The notes under the pieces: generated by a model | Told to the model about the DNA's origin: nothing | Databases searched by the model: none | The model's input: the letters and a program-made list of their open reading frames with translations, nothing else | Shown here: in pieces, positions 1 to 13,664 of the stretch | Numbering within the stretch: the stretch's first letter is position 1 | Layout of the letters: the number at the start of each line of letters is the position of its first letter | Position numbers and translations under genes: made by a program | Source of the DNA: Beta vulgaris subsp. vulgaris | Taxonomy: Eukaryota > Streptophyta > Magnoliopsida > Caryophyllales > Amaranthaceae | DNA: 64,000 bases | Direction: 5' to 3' | Assembly (NCBI RefSeq): GCF_026745355.1 | Contig: NC_079209.1 | Span: forward strand, 18,336,109 to 18,400,108

Positions 1-1806
1 AGAGAAAGGTAAAAGCATTGATTGATCCTTTCATTTCCTTCTTTTTGGCTAGTACTAGTAATTAACAAATTGAATATGAAGCAAGGTGTTGAGCAAGCAT
101 GTGGTGCTCTCAACTTAGAGGTGTAGTGCCTGGGACATAAAAACCAAATAAGCAATAATATCTGGTATGATCTAGGAGTATAATTCTTGGGATTAAATAG
201 ACAACCATGCTAGAAAGGAAAATCTCTGTAAGCTTAGTCATGAACTAGAGAAATAAGAGACTTAGGCGACCACACCAGACCAAGTCAGAAAGGCTTTGAT
301 GACCCAAGGTTTTACTTCTCAATCGAGCCCCATTTCCTTCTTGTCTCAAGGGTCTCTTCTTTTCATTAATTGTTGGATCCCCTGAAAAAGATGTTGCTAT
401 GGAGTTGTTCTTCAATTCAACCAAGAAGCCCAAAGTGGGTACGATAATTTGAAACCGAAAGTGGAGCATGGCTCTAATGATTGCCCAAAGCTTTATGTTT
501 AGTGGTTGCTTTCTCAAACTCTACTATTATGGATAGGCTTACTTTGACTAACACAAGTTCCACCAACTAATAGAAAAAGAAATTTGGAATGCCAAGTGAC
601 ACGATTCCTCAAAAGCAAAAATAGAATGATTGAACTCCACCTTCATAGCCTTCATGATTTGATTATGAAAGCTCCTAAACTTGTACAATAAGTTTGTCTT
701 ATTCACTATACATGCTTTGTCTCTTTGATGAAAGTTCTCTTATTGTGAAATACATATATAGTTGAAAGGGAAAAAATAATCTCTGATATTATACTAAGAA
801 ATATATAGATATATATCTTCGTATATTGTTGATGGTGGTGTATCTTCTCAAATTTATTGCAATAACTTACTGTTGGGGTCATATGATCACTAGTATGTAA
901 AATAGAAAATAATAGTCATGTGGGACCTTGCGGATCCGTCTCAATGTATATTATATGTAATATCAACATTCATAATAATTTTTCTTGATACATAATTAAG
1001 TATTATTAGTGTAAATGTTCTGCACTTGTCTTCCATTGACGTCATCATGTTGAAATGAATATCTGGCATGTTCGAGCCCTCCATTTGCCTTCTTTGTCCC
1101 AATATGCAGTCTTTTTGACAGAAATACCGCCTTCTCTATTTTTGAAACTTTGGTCCAGTCTCTCTGTTCACCATAAAGCTGCTATGAATTAACATAGCTT
1201 AGACACCATTAAAGGCAGAAATTGAGGAAGAAGATGAGTATTTGATTGATTAACTGAAAATACAGCAAAAATAAATGATATTCTCTCCCAAATGAACTCT
1301 TAAAAGCTCACCCAATTTTCTAATCTATATTCATCATCCTTTTCACATTCTAAGTTGTTCTATTTATACTACTTTACTAACAAGCTATCTAACTTATTCC
1401 CCAAGTTTAACTAATAAAGATATTACCTAACATACCTTTTTCCCTACAATATCAGTTCTTAGCAAAAGCTTCAATTGCGGGGTTATGATAGTAGAATAAT
1501 TAATAGGCAAATATTTGCTTATGTATATGGTTGATAGTGGTGTATCTTTTAGATATTATCTTTTGTTAATATTGTATCTTGTTCATATAGTATATATAGT
1601 GGAATACGACATCCCTGATCAGGTGACCCTTTTACAAAAACTAACAATGTTCATGTTTCTTTTCCTTATATATACTGGCTGCTGTCCTTCTAGCGAGCAT
1701 TATCTCTCTCTTTCTCTTTGGAGATCAAACTAGGAATGCAATATTGTATACCACTATACCTTTCAAGTCTCCAACAGTTGGCTTATTTTGCTTGCTACTT
1801 GAACAG
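1..1806. other. Upstream/intronic DNA before the first recognisable kinase exon
   Basis: I searched this stretch for the expected signal-peptide exon and the cysteine-containing LRR cap of the receptor kinase and did not find them, so the 5' exons are probably left of the window or hidden by divergence. About 898-1015 carries an AT-rich block also found in three MITEs of this window (key words TAGTCATGTGGGA and CGTCTCAATG). About 1160-1470 looks like a decayed LTR read on the minus strand, with a reversed TATA-like ATTTATACTA and short AT-rich flanks, but I could not define its ends. Nothing else is supported. Confidence 0.4.
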
Positions 1807-4800
1807 GTCCCTTAAGGGTCAAGATCTTTCTGGTGGTCTTCCAAAGTCTTTAGTGAAGTTACACTACCTCAAGACAATGTAACAAAATTCCTGTACTCCA
1901 TTATTTTCTATATACTACCTCCGATTTTGTAGTTGTTACACTTTGACATTTTACACTATTCACAAATTTCACTTTAACTATCGTTTGTGATTTATATATG
2001 AATAAAAACACAGTCATGTGGAATTTTGTTCCATTCGTCTTAATATGTATTTCATTAATATGTACTTTCTATAATTATTACAAATACAAAACTAGAAATA
2101 TTAGTCCTCAGAGTTCTGCATTGACATGTGTGAAAAATGTAAGTGTAACAATTATTTGTAAACGGAGGGAGTATATATGTGGTGTGTGTAGGTAATCCTT
2201 TGGAAAACTGGACTAACAATATATATTCCATATTTGACAGTGATCTGTCGAGGAACCTTCTAAGTGGTAGGATACCAGAAGAATGGGCTAAAATGAAACT
2301 GAAATATGTGTATGCAACATCCATCTAATTATCTGTTTCTAGATATCTGCATTTGGTTGTTTATTAGCATAATTTATGGATTTGCCACAGGTCTCTTATG
2401 GCCAACCGACTGTCCGGTCAAATTCCAAAATATCTGGGGAACATTACGACTCTCCTTTATCTGTATGCCCCCTTTTCCCCTTAATAATATTGCTGCACAC
2501 AATCCTTTTTTTAAATTGTTTGGCTTATTATCAAACGTATTTCAATTTATTACTCGCGTTTTGGCACTGGTAATAAAAAAATCAGAAGCATCGAGAGCAA
2601 TTTATTTTCTGGAACTGTTCCTGCAGAGCTTGGGAAGCTGGTCAACCTTAAAATTCTGTAGGTCATTCCTCTTCTGATTATAATGATCTGTTTGCATTTG
2701 TACTAGCGTCTAGCTACCAATGCACTGCATGATTCTTAATTCTAAAATTTTTACAAGTTATCTGACGGTTCCTGGTTGCCTGTTGATAGAATCCTTAATG
2801 ATAACAATCTTGGTGGACAGTTACCAATTGAGCTACATAAGCTGGCGCGCTTAACTGAACTGTAAGTATGTCTTGATATGCTTCCAGTCTTCATATCATA
2901 TTTAATTTTGAATACAGTTCTTATATTTAGGCAATATTCTTCATTTTCTCTTATAATGAACATTTCTCCTTCACCACGGTCATGCTGCTCTCATCTATTT
3001 TCCTATTGTGTTCTGCTATTAGGAAGATAAGCAGTAATAAATTCAGTGGACGAATACCTGATTTTATTCAGAAATGGAAACAGCTTAAAAAGCTGTAAGT
3101 CTTTCTTCTTCGTATAAATGGAAGTGCAAGATTTATGATATCTTTGTATAAAACCTGAATTTCACCTTTTGCCAGAGAGATTCAAGGGAGTGGCTTTAGT
3201 GGGCCAATACCACTCAGCATCTCTCTTCTTACCAACTTAGTTGAACTGTAAGTGACTGTAATCTTGTTTACAAAATCTGACTTTTGAAATCTGCCGAATG
3301 TTTGATTAAATTAAAAGGATTAAAATTTATATCCTGACATTGTTAAGCATGACTTGTACAGAAGGATTAGTGATCTAAATGGAGAAGGTTCTAAGTTTCC
3401 GTCCCTAGAGAATTTGACACATTTGGTGCGATTGTGAGTCTCACTTATTCTTGTGAAAAGCTTTCTCAAATTGCATAAAGTTGCTGAATTCATGTGATGC
3501 TTCCAGTTTTGACCAATTACCTCGTTTTCATATTTTTAGTTACTGTTTTGAATTTTCCTGTTGTTTTGCAGGATGTTGAGGAGCTGCAAATTGTATGGAT
3601 CTATTCCTCGCTACATAGCAAACATGTCAAACTTGAAAATTCTGTAATTCCCTTCTTTGTGATTTCAAATATATATCTTTAGGTGTTATTTCTTGTGCAA
3701 CTTTTCGTTTGCTGTTGTTTACCAGATTATGTATTGGTTTTTGTCTGTTCATAGTAAATTGTCTCCTCATTCTCCCCTTGGCCTTACCACAGTTCTATGA
3801 AAACATTCTTCATTCAACTGTAGAGAGAATTTCTCACAGCAACCTCCTTTTCATTCATAATATTTTGTAATGATGTTTACAGCATTCTAGCTGAGCTTAT
3901 ATACTCAGTTTCTGGTGCCCCAGAGGCTTTCAAGAAGACAGAATAACAGCCATAATCAGACAGCTGTAGAAAGAGCTAAAAGACAAAGTAAATAGAGACA
4001 ACTAATCATTGACACAGGTTGCCAAAATGATCTCCTAGGATCAAGTGGAATAATGTTACTTAACTGGACCACTTTACATACTCATTGGGCCTTGGTCCTC
4101 AATACTCCCCCTCAAGATGAGAGTGAAGCTGAGGTCTGAACTCCCAGCTTGGAGAGAGGAGATTGCTGCTGCTCCACAGTGAGAACCTTTGTTAGCACAT
4201 CATCAGAAGTAACATGGTCCCGGATGAAATGACAATCTAGGCCAACATGCTTTGTCTTTTCATGATGAACAGGATTAGCAGCTATTGTTAGGGGGTTGCC
4301 TGATTGTCACAAAAAATAGGTGTATTGTTAAGATGCTAGAGACCTAGTTTCTTAAGGAGTTGTTTAACCTACATACCTCACACATAGTCATAGCCATGGA
4401 TCTGTACTCTGCTTCTACTATTGATCTAGCTATGACAGACTGTTTCTTAGACTTCCAGTCAATAGGAGGATGTCCAAGTAATAGACAAAAGCCAGTAGTT
4501 GATCTTCTTGTGTTTAGGCATCCTGCCCAGTCATTATGACAGAAGACTTGAAGCTTAACTGCTGAATTAGAAGCTAGGAGAATGCCTTATTCAGATAAAC
4601 CAGCCAAGTAGCTTAGAACTCTCTTTGCTGCTGGAAAGTGGAGTCAGGTTGGGTGTTGCATAAACTGGCTGAGCACATGGACTGTATAAGAGATATCAGG
4701 CCTAGTTATGGTCAAGTATATCAACTTGTCAACAAGTCTTTGATATATTTCAGGGCGAGAAAGTGATTCACCTCCATTTGTAAGAAGCTCAATAATATGA

Positions 4801-7800
4801 TAGTCCATAGGAAGCTTTAGACTTCTGCACTGTTTCATGTTATATTGCTTCAAGAGATCATCAATGTATTTTCTTTGTGAGAGAAAAATGCCTTCTGAAC
4901 TTCTATCAACCTCAATTCCGAAGAAATATCTAAACTCACCAAGATCTCTTTCATCTTGAATTCATGACTCAAGCACTGTTTTGCAGCTTGAATTGATTTC
5001 ATGTCATTGCTGGTAAGGATGGGATCATCAACATAGGCTAGAATAGCATCAAAGAATTCCCATCTTGCTTTGTAAAGAGTGAATAGTCTGTTTTAGACCG
5101 AACACAATCATTGTGCTTAAGGACAAAGCTTAATTTTGCAAACCATTATCTCGGGGCTTGCTTGACTGCTTGAGTCCATAGAGGGATTTAAAAAGTTTGC
5201 ACGCCTTGTGAGATGTAGGTGCATTTGCTATATACTCTCCCTTAGCATCATCAGGTGTTAAATCTAAATCCCCGACCTTCATAACCAGGTGGCATTTTCA
5301 AATAGACAGTCTCTTCCAATTCTCCATAATCTTGATTTAACAGAATAGAGAGAAAAAAGAGAGATAGAATGAATAGAGAAGAGAGAGATAAGATTGTGTT
5401 TAATGTCTGAACGAATCTATTACAAGTCTTCTGATGTCTATTTATAGGAAGTTAGTTAATAACTAACTTTCCCGCCAAAAGGTTGTTGTAACAATAACAA
5501 CCTGTATAATACTGCTAACAATCTCCTATTACATTCCTCCCTGGTTAACAAAGAACTTGCCCACAAGTTACTCAAAACAAAACAATACTCAAAACATCAT
5601 CAAGAAATTACAAAATTTGGACATTGTTGTTCAAAGGCCGTATTGTGATACTTGACCACCCTTCTATCCAACAGAGCTAAGGGCTCTAATGTCATGTCAC
5701 TGAGACCTGCTGACCATGAAACCATGATGGAATATGTGCTACTGGTGGAAGGGTTCCCCGGAAAGCTTTTAATTCAGAGACATGGAAGACTGGATGAACT
5801 GCAACATTGTCAGGCAGCTGTAGTTTATAGGCAATTGTACCTATTGTGGCAAGAACTTGAAAAGTCCCCGCATACTTTGAAGGCACTTTTCTCAATAATG
5901 ACATTCCTCAAAGTCTTCTACTTATATGGATGCAATTTCAACCAAACCCAACTTTCAACCACAAAACTTCTTTCTGAAGTCTTCTACTTATAGGAAGATA
6001 AGGCAAGTATAAAGGAGGAGGCTGGTTGTAGACTTCTTCATATGGAGTAGCTTGAATAGAGGTGTGATAGTTAGTGTTGTACCACCATTCAGCAAGTGGT
6101 AACCACATGGACCTGTCCTTAGGACTTTCAGAACAGATACATCTAAGGAAAGTTTCTACGCACTTATTAACAATTTCAGTTTGACCATCTATTTGTGGAT
6201 GGTGAGCTAAAGAAAGAAGTAAAATAGTACCCTGAAGTGTGAATAAAGCTTGCTAAAATTGGCTTATAAAAATTGACTGGGGCCAACCATGCAATCTGAA
6301 TACATAACCCAGATAGACTTGAGCCACTTCCATTGCTGTATATGGGTGTTTAAGGGCCATAAAGTGTCCATATTTACTGAGCGTGTCTACCACCACTAAT
6401 ATTACTTCCTTACCCTGTAATAAAGTCCATTAAGATGTCAACCCAAACTTCCTTAGGGACAGGAAGTGGACAAGTGGTTGTAGCAAGCTAGGATAAGCTA
6501 CACTCTCTATTTTGTTAGTTTGACATACATCACAATTTCTAACAAAATGAGTGACAAATTTTGTCATACCCTTCCATTAAAAGAGAGATTTGACCCTCAT
6601 TAATGTTGCATCTTTACCACTTGGGCTGAATCATGCAACCACTTCAAGATCTGCTGCTTGAGATTATCATCAGGCCCTATCACCAACTTGTGCTTCTTCC
6701 TTAGGAGCCCATCAATATAAGTGAAATGAACTAACTGAAGGCCTTGCTGAAGCTGAGTGATAATGTTTTGGATATTCACATCTAGGCTGTAACTAGCCTT
6801 AATTAGAGTGCTCAAATTAGAATCCAACACTGATAAGGCTAAGCAGAGAACCTTCGAACTAGATACTCTAGAAAGAGCATCAACCACCACATTTTCTCTC
6901 CACTTTTACAATGTACTTCCTCCGTTTCTTTTTAAGTGACACATTTCTTGTTTTCAGGTTTGCCAATGCATTATTTTAACCATTAATATCTTCAATTATT
7001 AATAAGTAAAAATTATAAAAAGTTCATATTAAAAAAATTCACATTCAGACGAATCTAACAAGATCCCACATGACTATGTTTTTCCTAAAATGTAAATCAC
7101 CAAAGCTATTCAAAGTTTAAACTGTGAATAGTAAACACTATGCAAATGTGTCAATCAAAAAGAAACGGAGGAAGTATAACATTGTCAAAGCCCATAAGCT
7201 TAGATAGCCAGAACTGTTGAAAGGGAGTGGAGATCTTCTGTTGAAGGAGCTACTTGAGGCTCTTTTGATTTGTTCTAATCACAAACTGCTGGCCTGAAAG
7301 ATATTGCTCCTATTTTTGTAAAACTGTAACTACAGCTAATTACCCTTTCTCATAAACAGAGAGGTTATGCCATCTTGGTCCAAGTGCCTTGCTAAAAAAT
7401 GCTAAAGGAATGACCTTGTTGCATAAGGACAACCCCAATCCCAGTGTTAGAGGCATTAGTCTCCACCTCAAATGGCAAGTAAAAGGGCCGAGGAGTACTC
7501 AAGGCTTCTTTAAGTTTTTCAAATGCAACTGTAGCAGATGGAGTCCATATGAACTCTCCCTTCTTCAACAAGTGTGCAAGGGCTTGCTTACCCATGCATA
7601 ATTCCTAACAAACTTCCTATAGTAACCTGTCAATCCCAAGAAGCTTCTTAACTCTTTTAACATTCTTTGGAATGGGCCATTTCTCCATTGCTACCACCTT
7701 TTGAGGATCTGTCAACCCCTTTGCCAGAAATAAAATGGCCTAGATATTCCACCTTGTCCATAGCAAAAGAACACTTACTTCTCTTAGCAAACAAAGTGTG

Positions 7801-10800
7801 TTGTTGCATAAGGACAAAAACTTGTTCAAGATGCTGAATATGAGTATCCAGAGTAGAGCTATATATCAATATATCATCAAGAATACCAAAACACATTTTC
7901 TAAGGAGAGATACGAAAATGTGATTCATCCAACTTTGAGAGGATGCACGGGGATTAGTTAAGCCATAGGGCACAACTAAAAATTCATAATGCCCATGGTG
8001 AGTCTTGAAAGCTGTTTTGTAAATGTCATCTTTATGAACTCTGAACTGATGATAAATCAATCTTGCTAAAAATTATAGATCCAGCTAATTCGTCAATTAA
8101 CTCATCTACCACAGGCATAGGGAATTTATCTTTAACAGTTTTTTATTCAAATCCCTATAATCAACACACATCCTCCAAGATCCATCCTTCTTACCAACCA
8201 ATAGTACAGGGGAAGCAAAAGGGCTATTACTATCCCTAATAATGCCCTGGATCAACATTTCTTGGACAAGTTTCTCAATAATATCTCTTGTTTCAAAGGA
8301 TACCTATAAGGCCTTATATTGATTGGGTTTTCTCCAAATTCCAAGGGAATTCTATGGTCATGCAAGGGCCTAGGGGGTGGTAAGGCTCCGGGTTCACTGA
8401 AAATGGATGAGTATTTATCAAGCAACTCAGTAATTATATTATAGACACATTCTGAATGTGCAGTAGATGAGCAGGTAAAATCCTGTGTAGGAGGAAGCAA
8501 CTGCAAGAAATAGGGTTGAATTGAATTGGCCGTAGCATTCTTAGAGTAATGTCTCATAGCCTTAACCTATCTAGGAAAAACACCTTTGAGCTTCACAGGT
8601 TGCCCTCCATAATCAAACTCCATCAATAGCTTGCCAAAGTCCCACTTAAATAAACCCAAATGGCTAAGCCATTGGATACCCAAAACCATGTCACAGCTCC
8701 CCAAAAGAATCAACAACACATCAGAAGTAAAAGACAAGTTCTGCATAGTCCAAGAAAAATCCTTGAAAACTGACTAAGACGCTAGGTGATTACCATTTGC
8801 CAGTGTAATTGCTTGAGGAGCTATATCATCTAGCTTCAAGCCAACAATCTTGCCACACCCACATCAAGAAAATTATGGGTGGATCCTAAATTAATTAAGA
8901 TTTCCAGGGGTTGTTTCCCACATATGCCAAAAACTCTCGTAGTCTGAAAATTATGATTGCCAGATAAGGCATGTACAAAAATATGGGGATCTATGGTTTC
9001 AGCTTCAAATTCTACAACATCCATATCTTCAATTCCCTCCTGAACTTCCCCAACTTCCTCACAACCTTGAATCTCTACCAAGAATAGTTGAGATTGCTTA
9101 AGCTGGCACTTACGGCCTCTTTCATAAGGTTGAGCACAAAAATAATGCAAACCCTTCATCTATCTTTCCATCCTTTCAGCAGGAGATAGGTTTATTTGGG
9201 GTCTCGGAGAAAATGAAGAAGGTTTTTGATAAGTGTTTGGAGTAGGCAAAAGGGGAGGTTTATTTACTGTCTTTGGTGCTGAATAAAAGGGCTTATAGGA
9301 TGCTTCAGTTGCTTCTATATTATCTTCTTGTAATCTAGCATACTCAATAGCACTAGAAATAGAAATGGGTTTGAATGCTCTCACAAATGATTTTAGAGTA
9401 GGTTTTAAGCCCCTTACAAAACTGTCTAGAAAATAAGAATTAGGAAGGAGATGATTTTGCTGTAACATTAAAGATCTAACATCTTCAAACTCATCAACAT
9501 AAGATTCTAGTGACCCTTTTTGCTCCAGTTTATTATATTTTTCTACCACATTGACACCCAATTCATCTCTAAATCTTCAGACAGATCAACTTCAAACTCA
9601 GTCCAATCAACGTTTTTTCTTACAACCAGATAGCTAGAGACCCAATTTTCTGCCTCATCAATTACATTCAAACATGCCAAATCCACCTTTTGATCCTCAG
9701 GAACTTTACACAATGCAAAATACTTAATGCACTTTTTAACCCACATTCTCACAGTTGACCCATCAAACTTAGGAAAGTCAAGTTTAGATACATACCCTTG
9801 GCAAGGACTGAATCCATTATCATGATTATGGTGTCTAGGAGATGCATCTGAATATCTGGAACCTTCAGTTTCCTTCAATTTATCACCCAATTCAGTCATC
9901 ATTTTTCATCATCATTTCTTGAAATTCCAAGCTTTTCTGAGATTGTATCTCCAGTTGTTGCTCCAGTAATTTCAATTGGTCCTCCATTACTTGCATTCTT
10001 CTGGTTCTTCTGGTCATCGCTGGAGCCAGCTTTCAAGAATCCTCAAGAAATCGAGAAAGAACAAAATTTCCACCACGTTAATGTCAGAACAATTCATCAA
10101 ACATTTGATGTGCAAGTGATTGAATAAAAAATAACAAGCATTTAGAGCTTACAACAACTGTTTGCTTTGATACCAATGTAGCAGTAGCTGAGCATTAGCT
10201 ATTGTAAACATATAATCAAGAGTTTGAGCAACTCAAACTAATCTTAATTTAACAGAATATTTCCGAGAAAAATAAGAGAGATAGAATGAATGGAGAAGAG
10301 ATAGATAAGATTGTGTTTAATTTATGAATGAAGCTAGTACAAGACTTCTCAGGTCTATTTATAGGAAGTTAGTTAATAACTAACTTTCCCGCCAAAAGGT
10401 TGTTTCTTTGCATATCATTTCAGTTTCTTTTTTGTACGGTCACTGCAGTATAGAGACTCCAATAATTCTATGTATTAACTTTTTGACTGTATATTAGAGA
10501 GGAGTCAATTACCACTTGTTTTTCTGTTGTTTCTGAGTTTTGACTCCTACATTTGCTGCAACGAAAGAATAGTCCAATAGAAGTGATATTTAAATCCGAG
10601 TGAAGAAGAAGAAGTGAAGAACAAATGTCTTTCCGACATGGTTAATTAAAGGCGCTTTATTCGGACCACTAACGTAGCAATAATGCCAGATCCAATTTTG
10701 TAATTATATTTCTATCTGCCTCGCACTTCATCTTGATCTGGTTGTCAATAAGTAAGTTATCTTGATATCTGTCAATCTCACAGGGATCTCAGCTTCAACA

Positions 10801-13664
10801 AATTGAATGGATCTATTCCAAATGAGCTTCAATATATTAATTCATTGCAAAACATGTAAGTATTTCAGTTACTACTATGTCATAGTTAAGCACCAGGATT
10901 TATCCATATTCCTTCCGCAACCAATCTCCTCTGCCTTTCTTAACTTTGGCATCTGACCTCATGACAGATCTTTTAAGCAACTTTAGTAAATATCATGAGT
11001 TTCTTATGTACCCAATCAATGACTTGCAGGAATGTACTAGTGTATTCTTTATTTCTTTTCATACTTAATATCAAAAGTCATAGTGGTCGTCCTCCTAATA
11101 AAAAGAACAGAAAAAAAGAGAACGGAGGTTTGGTGCTATCTTCTGACCCTCACAAAAGGTCGGATAGTTCTGCATCGCAATTCCGTTGACAAAATTTATA
11201 TTTCATCACCAAATATAATGGTTATTTTTTTTTTTTTTTTTTTTTTTGAGTTGAATGGCAATGATTTTCAGCTTGATTAATTTTGGCTATAAATGCAAAT
11301 GTTCATAATATGGGCTTTTGAGACTTAGACCTTAACATGACAACCTTATGAGATCATTAGTGTTTCTTTTCATAAAACTATCTAGTGCTGCATTTGCCAC
11401 AATTATTTTGACATCTCTATTGCATTCGAATTATATCTCGTTTGTTCTTGGATCTTCTTCTTCTCTCTTGGCTCTACAAACACAATGCAATGTTCTTGGG
11501 TGGTGAAATAGCTTTCAGGTTCGAGCTCGTCAAATGTTCTGAATCTAATTGTTTGTATTGCGATTAGAACCTGTTATAAATAATGCATTTTGAACACATT
11601 TGTGGAGAATACTTTTTCTTTCTGATACTAACATTATCCCTAAAAAGAGATCATAATGTGTTTGTAACTTTGTATATCAACTCATGGGCTCTGCACTTAA
11701 TGTTTTTTTATATGATCAATGGTTGTTGCCGAGTTTCAGGTATTTGGCAAACAATATGCTAAGTGGACCCATTCCCGGATGGATCACAAACAAAGTGGAC
11801 AGCAGGTTTGATACTTTCACCTTCCGTTCCTTTTGTACTTTAATTGCTACTTGTTGTATTGTACCAAATCACTACCAATGTACCTTAAACTGTCTTAATA
11901 TTTATAGCAAATTACTTCGAAGTATAGATATCTACTCGAGTGCTGGATTTTTAATATCTACTGTGGATAATGTACTGACCCATATACAGGTAAGCATATT
12001 TTTTGAAACATTTGTTATAAAGTAGGATAGTTCCTAATTGGAGTTTGTCGTACATTGCATTATATGCAACACAAATAGAGTAGAAATCTAATAGAAAGCT
12101 ATCTTTTCTTTGTAATTCATGACAAAAGGATTTCTGCCTCGTTTAACAAAATCCTTTAATCAAACTCCTGTCTAACCAATATAACTAAGTATAGAGGTAA
12201 CTGATAAGTAAGGGTCGAGATTCACAAGGAATGAAAAGTTTGTATCACCGAGATTCTGAATTAGATATAAGCTCAAATAATATGTGCTGAATTTTGAATC
12301 AAAGTAAAGTTGAGGATCAATCAAGGATAAACTAAGAAAGTAATGAACTAAGGGAATAATTTATGTAGGTTAATAATTCATGTAGGTTACTAATTTTACG
12401 TAGCTAACTAAGAAACGAACTAAGAAAGTCCATCAGTGAAACTCCTGACTAATAACCAATAATTTGTGTCAAGAAGTGTGTATCTTCTTTTATTTTACTC
12501 TGTTATCACAGCCAATCTTAACGATTATTAATTTATGTAGGTTTCACAGATTATGCATAGAGACATATTATGAGTCTTACTTCTAAGCATGCTACGGCAC
12601 AATTCTATGCTTTAGGCAACCCCTTCGGGACTTTTAGCACGTAAAAATCATTCATGAGCTTAGATGCCTAAGATTTAGCCATTGAGAAATTAGGCTGATT
12701 TGGATAGAGGGGACGATTATTAGGCTATGTGACTGTGTGAGCCATTTACGAGACTTGTGAGTTGTGACACCTAAGATTGATCCATTAAGGCTAAACTTGT
12801 AAGTCTTCTCATCGTGCACTACAATGGGACAGTGGACAATTGTCGGAGTCTGCAATAGCCATCCAAGCTAACAGCCATAATGTTATACTGCTGTAAACAA
12901 TTGGAACAGGGTTTATTCCAAAAGAAGGAAAAAGAATAGAAAGAATTCGATAGGTGTTAAGACTTATCAATTAATATTAGTGCCTTTCTTCCAACCATCC
13001 TGGACTAAGTTTATAGAATCTTGCAGAAGCATGTTTTAGCTTTTGCTCTTCAATGCCTTGGCTATTGGCAAGTATGGCAACTCAAACCAGTTAGGCCAGA
13101 ATGAAGTGCTATAAATATTTAAGCAATGCTCCCTGTAATTTCTATTCCCTAAGGGAGCAGGAGGAGCAGCTTCTGCAGTCTGAGAAATAGTTGCAAACAA
13201 TATTCTAGTAGTATGTTGAATGTTGACTTTCTTCCTTGTAAAAGATGATGCATCACTATATTGTACAGGTTTGTTTCTAATGTATATGATATTCTACTTT
13301 CAGCCACATTGATCTTTCATACAACAATTTTGATAAAAGTTCTGCACCATCTTCTTGCAATAAAGAGACCTTGTAAGATTCTGTGAGATAAGTCTTTCTT
13401 CACAATGTAGAATTTCTGTAAGCACTTTTCTTTTCTTATGAAATTATTTCGGCATTTTCAATTTTCAGAAACTTATACAGAAGCTTTTCAGGGGAAGGGA
13501 GCCTGTAAGCTCATCAACTACTTCATTTATTCTACTCCGAGATTGTTTTAATTTGCTTGTGTGTCTTCCTAACTTGACTTTGATGTTGGTGAATTTTTTT
13601 TTTTTTTATTATTTTTTGTTTTGCAGAAAATCAAGTGTATGCCTGAAGAACTTTCACTGTAGAG
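1807..13664 (+). CDS. LRR ectodomain exons of the receptor kinase
   Basis: Eleven consecutive exons (1807 to 11805) each encode one leucine-rich repeat of 22-24 residues with the plant consensus LxxNxLSGxIPxxL, for example [17 protein letters not shown] from 2391-2462 and [14 protein letters not shown] from 3023-3094. Nearly every exon starts with the last base of a codon and ends two bases into the next, so the repeat array could lose or gain a repeat without a frame change. Exons 12-14 (13304-13372, 13469-13504, 13627-13664) finish the LRR domain and make the linker, including SSCNKETL and a short cysteine-containing segment VCLKNFHC. Exons 9 and 10 are separated by a 7140-bp intron full of retrotransposons. 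Confidence 0.9.

Larger units (their letters stand above)
5327..10404 (-). mobile_element. Ty3/gypsy element with short LTRs (Reina-like), minus strand, decayed
   Basis: Two direct repeats flank a 4.66-kb interior: 5327-5520 and 10177-10404 share the run from AATCTT(G/A)ATTTAACAGAATA to CCCGCCAAAAGGTTGTT. The interior, read on the minus strand, has primer-binding site, gag, protease, reverse transcriptase, RNase H and integrase in the gypsy order. Each LTR lacks its outer end (about 50-60 bp at the left copy, about 30 bp at the right), so no target duplication can be read. Short LTRs, compact length and the integrase end resemble Reina-type chromoviruses; the lineage is an inference. Many stops and frameshifts. 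Confidence 0.8.
3644..10783. other. 7.1-kb intron 9 of the receptor kinase, filled by retrotransposons
   Basis: Donor GTAATT follows exon 9 and acceptor CACAG precedes exon 10. About 6.6 kb of this intron is retrotransposon on the opposite strand to the host gene: a copia 3' fragment (about 3790-5326) joined directly to a gypsy element (5327-10404). Only about 150 bp at the left and 380 bp at the right look like original intron. The surrounding LRR exons are all intact. Confidence 0.8.

Noticed and set aside
245..517. 90-codon minus-strand reading near the left edge
   Set aside because: No motif, no splice context and no similarity to a family I know; treated as chance.
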